A stretch of DNA of 11,498 nt, taken from Deltaproteobacteria bacterium UBA6930 (GTDB lineage Bacteria; Myxococcota_A; UBA9160; UBA6930). The notes beneath the pieces were generated by a model. It was not told the DNA's origin. It saw nothing but the letters and a program-made list of their open reading frames with translations, and searched no databases. Below, in pieces: positions 1 to 6,958 of the stretch (the first letter of the stretch is position 1; each line of letters opens with the position of its first letter). The stretch spans positions 1-11,498 of the forward strand of contig DKAI01000089.1 of the NCBI GenBank assembly GCA_002450755.1. The letters run 5' to 3'. A program made the translations under genes and the position numbers.

Positions 1-135
1 CTACACTAAAAGTTGGGAAATTGATGCTATTTATGACTAGAACTTTACTCTGATGCTGCCAAACGCTTATCTGCATTCTGATCGATTGAAAATTGATAAG
101 ATAAGAGTTTACTTAGATACTGTAGAAAGCAGCCC
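1..135. other. Left-edge flank downstream of dinB, no supported gene
   Basis: I see no convincing gene here. One plus-strand frame (2-40) reads 12 sense codons and ends in TAG at 38-40, so it could be the last codons of a gene entering from the left. One minus-strand frame starting with ATG at 76-74 stays open to the window edge (25 codons), but nothing in it is recognisable. The stretch is AT-rich. I found no GC-rich stem followed by a T-run that would serve as an intrinsic terminator for dinB. Confidence 0.4.
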
Positions 136-1371
136 CTATATATCGTCTTCGCCAATTTTAACTTGGGACGATAAACTGTCTTTACTAAGAGTTTTACCTC
201 CACGAATTACAGCATTTTCTCCATATTTTACATTGATCATATCAAGAGCTTTATTTAAATGCTCTGCTCTGTTTTCTGTGTCTGGAGCGCCGAAGAGATT
301 AATTTGTTTTTCACTTTCAACAGAAAGATTTGTGACCCCAACTCCAATTAATCTCACGGGTTTTGATAACGAATACTCATTTAACAATAGATTCGTCTCT
401 CTCGAAATAAGTGCACCATCGTTTGTTGTTTCTTTGAGCGTCTTACGCCGAGTGAACGTTGGGTACCCACGAGGACCCGATCGAACTCTGTTAGATAGCT
501 TTAATTTTAAAATAACTGTTTTTGCCACGAAATTACTGGCACGAAGCCTACGTGCGACAGCTTCAGAATGAACCCTAATAGCATTGCTGAGAGTTTGCAG
601 ATCTGAGATATCGACCTCAAAAGTATTTTCTTCGCTCATCGAAACCGGATCCCGGTATGCACACACCTCTCTAGCATCTTCTCCACGAGCAAGAGCGGAA
701 ACCTCAACGCCCCAAACACCTAGGCACGAGCGGATCATTTCTAAATCCGCTGAGGCAAGATCGCCAATTGTATTCATCCCCAGCGCTTTTAATCTTTCCT
801 GCGCAACGGGACCTACGCCCCAAAGTTGAGCTACTGAAAGAGGCTCTAAGAAATCTTTAATACCGTGTACCGGCACCTCAAGAAGTCCATCAGGTTTTGC
901 AAGACCGCTCGCTATTTTGGCAATAAGTTTTGTTGGTCCCACCCCAACGGATACTGCTAAGTCTCTCTTCTCTCTGATATCACGCCTTATTGATTCGCCG
1001 ATCTTGCTAGGCAAACCTAACAATCGCTCTGTGCCAGTAAGATCGAGGAAAGCTTCATCGAGTGAGATACCCTCAATTGCGGGACTGTATTTTCTGAAAA
1101 TTTCAAATATTTTCTTCGATTCTTTTCGATATTTCTTCATATCACCACGAAGAAAATATCCCTCAGGGCAAAGTTTTCGCGCTTCTGCTACGGAGATCGC
1201 AGAGTGAACCCCAAATTTTCTTGCTTCGTAACTCGCAGCAGACACCACCCCACGGGCGCTACTGCCTCCTACGATTACCGGTTTGCCCTTCAGCTTTGGG
1301 CGATCTCGTTGCTCAACAGATGCGTAGAAGGCATCCATATCCGCGTGCATGATTATCTTTTTATAGACCAC
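136..1371 (-). CDS. dinB: DNA polymerase IV (Y-family translesion polymerase)
   Basis: Y-family polymerase that copies past damaged template bases without proofreading, acting in the cytoplasm at stalled forks. The catalytic metal ligands are visible: D11 in HADMDAFYASVE and the D105-E106 pair in GISLDEAFLD. The steric gate aligned with E. coli DinB F13 is Tyr16, a common variant. Helix-hairpin-helix segments follow near 145-165 and 182-205, then the little-finger domain (about 245-350). An internal QINLF (356-360) matches the QxxLF beta-clamp-binding motif. The length of 411 aa is slightly above the E. coli enzyme (351 aa) because of about 50 residues after the clamp motif, a tail seen in many DinB proteins. 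The start is GTG at 1371, chosen because AGGAG lies 5 nt upstream; the next Met (residue 8) has no such site. It is divergent from pepF, so the two may share regulatory DNA. SOS control is expected for the family but no classical LexA box was recognised. Confidence 0.96.
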   Translation of the reverse strand: MVYKKIIMHADMDAFYASVEQRDRPKLKGKPVIVGGSSARGVVSAASYEARKFGVHSAISVAEARKLCPEGYFLRGDMKKYRKESKKIFEIFRKYSPAIEGISLDEAFLDLTGTERLLGLPSKIGESIRRDIREKRDLAVSVGVGPTKLIAKIASGLAKPDGLLEVPVHGIKDFLEPLSVAQLWGVGPVAQERLKALGMNTIGDLASADLEMIRSCLGVWGVEVSALARGEDAREVCAYRDPVSMSEENTFEVDISDLQTLSNAIRVHSEAVARRLRASNFVAKTVILKLKLSNRVRSGPRGYPTFTRRKTLKETTNDGALISRETNLLLNEYSLSKPVRLIGVGVTNLSVESEKQINLFGAPDTENRAEHLNKALDMINVKYGENAVIRGGKTLSKDSLSSQVKIGEDDI

Positions 1372-1376
1372 AAATA

Positions 1377-1381
1377 CTCCT
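1377..1381 (-). promoter_or_regulatory. Ribosome binding site deciding the dinB GTG start
   Basis: On the minus strand AGGAG is followed by a 5-nt spacer (TATTT) and then GTG at 1371-1369. This supports the GTG start over the later ATG at 1350-1348, which has no purine-rich site at the right distance. Confidence 0.7.
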
Positions 1382-1384
1382 GAC

Positions 1385-1396
1385 CTTGGGCCTAAG
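1385..1396. promoter_or_regulatory. Imperfect palindrome in the dinB/pepF divergent region
   Basis: CTTGGGCCTAAG reads as CTT-N-GGCC-N-AAG on both strands, with mismatches only at the two N positions. It lies between two divergent starts, where a dimeric repressor could control one or both genes. It matches no SOS box I know (not the E. coli, Gram-positive or alphaproteobacterial type). It is short and could be chance. Confidence 0.3.
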
Positions 1397-1415
1397 AGTC
1401 TAAGAGCGTTATTTT
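1386..1415 (+). promoter_or_regulatory. Candidate pepF promoter
   Basis: TTGGGC (1386-1391) and TATTTT (1410-1415) are separated by 18 bp and resemble sigma-70 -35 and -10 boxes. Initiation about 7 nt after the -10 box would fall at or just before the ATG at 1425, so the pepF message would be leaderless or nearly so. That agrees with the absence of a Shine-Dalgarno sequence before this ATG. On the opposite strand TTGATA (1420-1415) could be a -35 box for dinB, but the matching -10 (TCTTAG) is poor. Confidence 0.3.
1392..1407. repeat. Tandem 8-bp direct repeat in the divergent promoter region
   Basis: CTAAGAGT (1392-1399) is followed directly by CTAAGAGC (1400-1407), so seven of eight bases repeat in tandem. 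The pair fills almost all of the spacer of the candidate pepF promoter and its first half overlaps the palindrome at 1385-1396. A direct repeat with 8-bp period could bind a regulator, but no known operator is recognised. Confidence 0.5.
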
Positions 1416-1424
1416 ATCAATCTT

Positions 1425-3245
1425 ATGCCAGTAATTCTCGACGAAAACCAAAGCTCCAAAGAAAATTCCGAAATGCGATGGGATCTAAAAGATCTTTATG
1501 CCGACCTAAACGATCCGAAAATTGAAACGGATCTAAGCTCGTTATTGGAACGTGCCCATGATCTTTCTAAAGCTCACAAAGGCAGAATTTCGTCAATTGA
1601 TGACCATCTTATTTTGGAAGTAATAGACTCTCTTGAAGCGATCCATGAAGACACCGCGCGAATCGAAGCGTTTTCGCAGCTTTTATATGCTGCCGATACG
1701 CAAACTCACTCAATTAGACGCTTTTATCAAAAAATCTTAGAAAAAGGAGGCGCGATTCGAAATCATCTTTTGTTTTTCCAGATTGAGTGGTGCGAGCTAA
1801 GTACTTCGAAAGTAAAAACTCTTTTAAAAAAACCTAGTTTTAAGGATCGACGACACTACCTTGAGAATCTTCGGAAATATGCTCCGTATAATCTTAGCGA
1901 AAAAGAAGAAGCACTCCTGGAAATATCTAACAATACTGGTCGACGAGCTTTTCTCCGCCTTTTCGATGAAACTCTTGCTGCAATGCGATTTGTCGCTCCT
2001 CCGGGCTTTGAAACTCCGGACATAAATGAAGAAGAGATTCTTTCACTCACCCATCATGCTAACAGAGTTATTCGAAAATCAGCAGCTCTCAATTTCACTT
2101 CTGGCTTAAAAGAGAAGAGTGAGCTTCTAACTTTTATATTTAACACTTTAATTTCCGAAAAAGGAGAACTAGACAGACTTCGATCCCATAAATATTCAAT
2201 TGATCGAAGAAATCTCGACAATGAGATTTCTGGAGATTCTGTTGAAGCTTTGATGAGTGCCTGTGAGTTTCGATACGATTTAGTACAACGCTACTACAGA
2301 CTAAAACGTAAGATTTTAAAAATTGACCAACTTTCTGATTACGACCGATACGCGCCAATTAATCAGAAAGAGCAAAACTTTGAATTTGGGCACGCTAAAG
2401 AGTTAGTTCTATCCGCGTATTCCGAATTTTCATCTGAAATGGCTTCCATCGGCGAAATGTTTTTCTCAAATAATTGGATTGATGCTGAAGTTAGAGCAGG
2501 AAAACGTGGTGGAGCATTTAGTTCATCAACTGTACCAAGCGTTCATCCTTATATTTTGATGAGCTTTAGCGGAAATATTAGAGACGTTATGACACTCGCC
2601 CATGAACTAGGACATGGAATTCATCAGTATCTATCTCGAGAAAACGGATATTTCGAACAAGACGCACCTCTTACTACCGCAGAAACAGCCAGCGTTTTTG
2701 GAGAAATGATTGTATTTCGCAAGATGATAAAAGAGGAAATGGATGCAAAAACTCGACTTTCACTGATATGCGGAAAACTTGAAGACTGTTTTGCAACTGT
2801 ATTTCGACAAGTAATGATGACACGATTTGAACAAAGCGTTCACGATGAAAGAAATACTCAAGGTGAACTCACTACAAAGCAGATTAATGAAATGTGGATT
2901 AAGCAAAACAGAAATATGTTCGGTGACTCTGTTAGCTTAGGAAAACACTACGAATACTGGTGGATGTACATACCACATTTTTTCCATTCTCCTTTTTACT
3001 GCTATGCCTACGCTTTTGGAGAACTTCTCGTATTCTCTCTGCTTAGAAAATATGAAGAAGAAGGCTCTTGCTTTGTCCCGGAGTATCTCGATCTACTACG
3101 TTCGGGAGGTTCCAAAAGCCCTAACGATCTGCTTTCGAGAATGAATATGAATATTTCTGATGCAAATTTTTGGTCAAACGGCCTTATATTAATTGAAAAT
3201 CTTTTAAACGATGCTGAAGCACTTAGTCTGGAAATTAACAATTAA
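1425..3245 (+). CDS. pepF: Oligoendopeptidase F (M3 family zinc metallopeptidase)
   Basis: Cytoplasmic zinc endopeptidase that cuts short peptides, typically during protein turnover. The zinc site is clear: H393-E-L-G-H397 (HEXXH, E394 catalytic) and the third ligand E420 in TTAETASVFGE. Before it lies the M3B-typical AGKRGGAFSSS segment (358-368). After it comes the IPHFFHSPFYCYAYAFG stretch (about 516-532), whose His and Tyr residues line the substrate cleft in this family. The length of 606 aa is normal for PepF, and there is no signal peptide. The ATG at 1425 lacks a Shine-Dalgarno site. An alternative ATG at 1473 (residue 17) begins at MRWDLKDLY, close to the usual family N-terminus, so the first 16 residues are uncertain. 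The stop codon overlaps the start of the next gene by one base, suggesting co-translation. The gene is AT-rich compared with the right half of the window. Confidence 0.95.
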   Translation: MPVILDENQSSKENSEMRWDLKDLYADLNDPKIETDLSSLLERAHDLSKAHKGRISSIDDHLILEVIDSLEAIHEDTARIEAFSQLLYAADTQTHSIRRFYQKILEKGGAIRNHLLFFQIEWCELSTSKVKTLLKKPSFKDRRHYLENLRKYAPYNLSEKEEALLEISNNTGRRAFLRLFDETLAAMRFVAPPGFETPDINEEEILSLTHHANRVIRKSAALNFTSGLKEKSELLTFIFNTLISEKGELDRLRSHKYSIDRRNLDNEISGDSVEALMSACEFRYDLVQRYYRLKRKILKIDQLSDYDRYAPINQKEQNFEFGHAKELVLSAYSEFSSEMASIGEMFFSNNWIDAEVRAGKRGGAFSSSTVPSVHPYILMSFSGNIRDVMTLAHELGHGIHQYLSRENGYFEQDAPLTTAETASVFGEMIVFRKMIKEEMDAKTRLSLICGKLEDCFATVFRQVMMTRFEQSVHDERNTQGELTTKQINEMWIKQNRNMFGDSVSLGKHYEYWWMYIPHFFHSPFYCYAYAFGELLVFSLLRKYEEEGSCFVPEYLDLLRSGGSKSPNDLLSRMNMNISDANFWSNGLILIENLLNDAEALSLEINN

Positions 3246-3700
3246 TGATATCTCAAACTCTTTTTTTTTGGTTCGCTTTAGCGATTGTAGCAGGAATTTT
3301 AGGGAGCCTACACGTTCCATTAAATGGCGCATTAAGTGTTCGGATTCAATCCACTATGGTGGCTACCCTCACATTTTATGGAGTCGCATTTCTTTCCATT
3401 GCTTCTATATCTTTCTTTCTGGCTCCGCGCACATCTCTTCAGGCACTACTTGAAACTCCAGCGTGGTATTACATCATTCCTGGTTTAATTAGCGTTACTG
3501 TCGTAGGTACTAATACTTTTCTAATTCCCCGCTTGGGCGCGATTAACTTACTCGTGATAACAGTTGCTGCTCAGCTCCTGGGTCGAATTGTGATTTCTCA
3601 TTTTGGTTTATTTGAGTCTCCGGTAGATCCCTTAAGCTGGCAAAAATTTGCAGGAGGCATTTTAGTAATTGGTGGGGCTTTCCTCGTGGTCCAAAACTAA
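3245..3700 (+). CDS. YdcZ/DUF606-type small membrane protein (DMT superfamily)
   Basis: A small inner-membrane protein of the DUF606 (YdcZ) family in the drug/metabolite transporter superfamily; the substrate is unknown. At 151 aa it matches the family length and holds about five hydrophobic segments (roughly 4-24, 36-59, 75-94, 98-119 and 134-150). Family landmarks are N27 in PLNGAL, the PRLGA turn (95-99), the AAQLLGRIVISHFGLF stretch (108-123) and the C-terminal helix GGILVIGGAFLVV. Short five-helix members are thought to work as homo- or heterodimers; only one copy is seen here. The start ATG shares its A with the pepF stop (TAATG), so translation is probably coupled; a weak GGAAA lies 10 nt upstream. 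Codons 6-8 contain a run of nine T (3261-3269), a potential slippage site. I infer an operon with pepF, but the functional link is unclear. Confidence 0.85.
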   Translation: MISQTLFFWFALAIVAGILGSLHVPLNGALSVRIQSTMVATLTFYGVAFLSIASISFFLAPRTSLQALLETPAWYYIIPGLISVTVVGTNTFLIPRLGAINLLVITVAAQLLGRIVISHFGLFESPVDPLSWQKFAGGILVIGGAFLVVQN

Positions 3701-3806
3701 ATCCGTGCAAAGGGTTAGGGATACAAAAACCAGCACTATCCATCTGCCAATTCTGCGGCTTACGATTAGACTTGCATAATAGCGAAAATAAGACGAAAGT
3801 ACATGG
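3701..3806. promoter_or_regulatory. Intergenic region upstream of dnaE2
   Basis: This 106-bp gap probably carries the dnaE2 promoter. CATAAT (3775-3780) resembles a -10 box, but the -35 position (around 3751-3757) is poor. TCTGC occurs twice, 9 bp apart (3743-3747 and 3752-3756). No classical LexA operator (E. coli, GAAC-N4-GTTC or GTTC-N7-GTTC type) was found, although dnaE2 is usually damage-inducible. No terminator hairpin is evident for the upstream gene. Confidence 0.3.
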
Positions 3807-6800
3807 GTGACTAAAAATTGCCTTTCAACCGACTACGTAGAACTTCGTTGCCGCAGCGCCTTTTCCTTCCTTGAAGGAGCATCTACACCCGAAGACCTTG
3901 TGCAAAGAGCGCAAGAGCTTTCTCATGCCACCCTCTCTTTAGTCGATCGCAATGGCCTCTACGGTGCTCCTAGGTTTTTTCGTGCAGCAAAGAAATCAGG
4001 TATTCGGGCAATTACGGGAGCTTCACTCGAAGTCCGGGATGAAATCCTCGATGCGGACGAACAAAGTCATCAATTCATTGACCTTCTAGTCGCCTCTCAT
4101 AGGGGATACAAAAATTTGTCAATGCTGGTCACCCGAGCCCAACACCGTGCTCCCAAAGGAAAAGCCTACGCGACACTGAGCGATCTAGAAGAATATGCCC
4201 CGGATTTAATCGCGTGCGTACCAAGCCATGCAAATCTTACTTCCCAATTTCTAAAACAGATGCAGAGATTATTTCCCAAAAAAACATGGGTTGGTATTTC
4301 TCGAAACAAAGATCGAGCACAAGACTTTATAAATAGACGTAGTCAATCCCTGGCAAACCATTTCGACCTTCCTATTTTTGCGATGGGAGATGTTCGCTAT
4401 GCAAGACCTAACGGACGCAGATTACTTGATGCTTTTACTTGCTTGAGAAACAAAGTAACGCTCAACCAGTCGGGTCGTTCCCTTTTGTCTAACGGAGACT
4501 ACCATCTCAATACTCTAGAAGATAGTATCCAGCGATTCTCAGATCATCCGGATTGGATTTTTGCTACTCGAGACATTTCCGAGCAGTGCAACTTTGATAT
4601 AGAAAATTTGGGATACAAATTTCCAGACTTTCCGTCTCCTAATGGATCTGGAAATCACACATGGCTCCGTACACTTACTTTTCAAGGTGCATACAAGCGT
4701 TACAAAAATAACTTGACGTCACGTACGCTCAATCAAATCGAACACGAGCTATTCGTTATCAAAAAACTGAACTTATCAGGATATTTCCTAATCGTTCATG
4801 ACATCACGCGTTTTTCAAGAGAGAACAATATTCTTTGCCAAGGCCGTGGATCCGCCGCAAATAGCGCTGTTTGTTACGCACTTGGAATTACAGCTGTCGA
4901 CCCGATCGGTATGGAGCTTTTGTTCGAACGATTTTTATCTGAAGAACGTGGTGAATGGCCTGATATAGATATCGATCTTCCTTCGGGAAATCAAAGAGAG
5001 CGAGTATTACAATACGTTTTTGAAAAATATGGACCCTCCGGTGCTGCCATGACTTCGACGATGATTTGTTACAAATTCAAATCAGCAATCCGAGAGATGG
5101 GAAAAGTTTTAAATATTAACGAGTTACTACTAAATGATATATCAAGAGCTTTGTCCGATGTTCCAGAAAGAAACGACCCTTGCGAACGGAACAAGTATCT
5201 AGAGAACAAAATTCATCAAACCAAATTACCCTTGATAAAACTTCTCCTAGAACTTGTTGATCAGGTTATTGGCCTTCCTCGCCATCTGGGTCAGCACACC
5301 GGTGGCATCGTAATAAGTTCCGGCAGACTTGATTCGATTGTTCCAATCGAACCCGCTCGTATGGGAAATCGATCAGTCATTCAATGGGATAAAGACGACT
5401 GTTCTCATCTGGGACTTATCAAAATTGATTTGCTCGGCCTTGGAATGTTTAACGCCCTAGAAAAAACCCTTTCACTAGTAAGAGAGTACTACTCACAAGA
5501 GATCGACCTAAGTCAAATTCCTCAAGATGATTCCAAAACATATAAAATGATCCAAAGTGGAGACACTATTGGGATATTTCAAATCGAGAGTCGTGCACAA
5601 ATGGCAACACTTCCTAGAATTAGGCCGAAATGTTTTTATGATCTCGTCGTTCAAATAGGCATAATTCGCCCCGGACCTATCACTGGGAAAATGGTCCACC
5701 CTTATATAAATCGACGCTCTGGGATAGAACCTGTCAGCTATTCTCATCCAATACTGAAGCCTATCTTACAGAGAACCCTTGGCATACCTATCTTCCAAGA
5801 ACAGATCCTTAAAATATCTATAGTGGCAGCTGGACTTACTGGAGGCGAGGCCGAAGAAGTTCGAAGAGCAATGGGATTTAAAACCCCGACAGAACAGATG
5901 ACTAAAATTGAAGGAACCCTACGATCCGGAATGCTGAACAATGGAATCTCTAAAGGTGCATGCGAAGAGATCCTTCACGATATTCGAGCATTTGCAATGT
6001 ACGGATTCCCCGAATCGCACTCAGCCTCTTTTGCTCTTATTGCTTATGCTTCGGCATATCTCCGAGCTCATTATCCAGCTGCATTTTTGGTAGGAATGTT
6101 GAATTCATACCCTCTCGGCTTTTACAGCCCCGCTACTCTTGTAAAAGATGCTGAACGACATGGTGTGAAAATTCTCTCTATCGATGTCACTAAATCGAAC
6201 TGGGACTGTTCCCTTGAATCTTCGCCTAATAAAGAGTGTGGACCTTCCGTTCGTCTAGGCTTGCGTTACGTAAATAAACTAACTAGAAAGACCGTTGACA
6301 GAATTATAGCTGAACGTCAAAAGCTTCAATTTTTAGACCTTGCGGATTTCGTTTCCCGTATATCTGCAAATGACAACGAGATTTTTACATTAGCTGAGCT
6401 CGGAGCATTGGAGTCAATACATGAGAATCAAAAGAAACGCCGTGGAACACTGTGGCAAGTAGCCGCGCTTGAAAAAGATACTCACTCCCTACTTTCAGGT
6501 ATCTCCGAGCACACCGAGCAATTTCCTCTAGACAGCATGACACAGTTAGAGGAAACACTTGCCGATTACCGGAATAGCGGCATGACCGCAGGTCCGCATA
6601 TCATGGCTCACCTCCGTACCGCGCTAAACGAAGAAGGATTTACCCCCTTAATCGAAATTCAAAATTTTCCGGACGGATGCAATGTTAGAGCTGCAGGGCA
6701 CATCATTGTTCGCCAGCAACCTACCTCAGCAAAAGGGATTTGCTTTCTAACTCTAGAAGACGAGACTGGAATCATTAGTGGCACTCTAGGTCGAGAAATA

Positions 6801-6953
6801 TTTTCAGAGATTCGAAGCGTGCTTAACTCCACTACAATATGCGAAATTGAGGGATCGGTGCGAAATTTAAATGGCGTTGTTGCTATCAAGATCGAGGACC
6901 TACGATCCATCACCTTAAAAGCAACACTTCCTAAATCGCATGACTACCACTAA
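3807..6953 (+). CDS. dnaE2: Error-prone DNA polymerase III alpha subunit DnaE2
   Basis: C-family polymerase used in damage-induced mutagenesis, usually with ImuA and ImuB. The order is PHP domain (about 10-280), polymerase core, helix-hairpin-helix (about 813-865) and OB-fold (about 955-1005). Catalytic aspartates are D386 and D388 (PDIDIDLP) and D541 (LIKIDLLGL). QGRGSAANSAVCYALGIT (345-362), LPRHLGQHTGG (near 490-500) and GFYSPATLVKDAERHG (from 771) mark it as DnaE2 rather than DnaE1, and 1048 aa is the usual length. The PHP metal sites look dead: Arg replaces His at 14, 16, 48 and 197. No canonical QxxLF clamp motif is seen; QFPLD (905-909) is only a partial match. The GTG start is the only start codon between the in-frame stop at 3789-3791 and the conserved N-terminus, and its Shine-Dalgarno is weak. 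No imuA, imuB or lexA lies within the window. It ends 5 bp from the convergent MFS gene. Confidence 0.95.
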   Translation: MTKNCLSTDYVELRCRSAFSFLEGASTPEDLVQRAQELSHATLSLVDRNGLYGAPRFFRAAKKSGIRAITGASLEVRDEILDADEQSHQFIDLLVASHRGYKNLSMLVTRAQHRAPKGKAYATLSDLEEYAPDLIACVPSHANLTSQFLKQMQRLFPKKTWVGISRNKDRAQDFINRRSQSLANHFDLPIFAMGDVRYARPNGRRLLDAFTCLRNKVTLNQSGRSLLSNGDYHLNTLEDSIQRFSDHPDWIFATRDISEQCNFDIENLGYKFPDFPSPNGSGNHTWLRTLTFQGAYKRYKNNLTSRTLNQIEHELFVIKKLNLSGYFLIVHDITRFSRENNILCQGRGSAANSAVCYALGITAVDPIGMELLFERFLSEERGEWPDIDIDLPSGNQRERVLQYVFEKYGPSGAAMTSTMICYKFKSAIREMGKVLNINELLLNDISRALSDVPERNDPCERNKYLENKIHQTKLPLIKLLLELVDQVIGLPRHLGQHTGGIVISSGRLDSIVPIEPARMGNRSVIQWDKDDCSHLGLIKIDLLGLGMFNALEKTLSLVREYYSQEIDLSQIPQDDSKTYKMIQSGDTIGIFQIESRAQMATLPRIRPKCFYDLVVQIGIIRPGPITGKMVHPYINRRSGIEPVSYSHPILKPILQRTLGIPIFQEQILKISIVAAGLTGGEAEEVRRAMGFKTPTEQMTKIEGTLRSGMLNNGISKGACEEILHDIRAFAMYGFPESHSASFALIAYASAYLRAHYPAAFLVGMLNSYPLGFYSPATLVKDAERHGVKILSIDVTKSNWDCSLESSPNKECGPSVRLGLRYVNKLTRKTVDRIIAERQKLQFLDLADFVSRISANDNEIFTLAELGALESIHENQKKRRGTLWQVAALEKDTHSLLSGISEHTEQFPLDSMTQLEETLADYRNSGMTAGPHIMAHLRTALNEEGFTPLIEIQNFPDGCNVRAAGHIIVRQQPTSAKGICFLTLEDETGIISGTLGREIFSEIRSVLNSTTICEIEGSVRNLNGVVAIKIEDLRSITLKATLPKSHDYH

Positions 6954-6958
6954 TACGT

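Noticed and set aside
53..1207. Plus-strand open frames opposite dinB, the longest 172 codons at 53-571
   Set aside because: Antisense to a DinB with intact catalytic and clamp motifs, and no recognisable protein features.
3211..3453. 80-codon plus-strand frame overlapping the end of pepF and the start of the YdcZ-like gene
   Set aside because: It is a different frame of two genes that match known families; its sequence is not hydrophobic or conserved-looking. It is only relevant as the outcome of a T-run slip.
3701..3806. LexA operator before dnaE2
   Set aside because: I searched by eye for CTGT-N8-ACAG, GAAC-N4-GTTC and GTTC-N7-GTTC and found none. The TCTGC pair 9 bp apart is too short to call.
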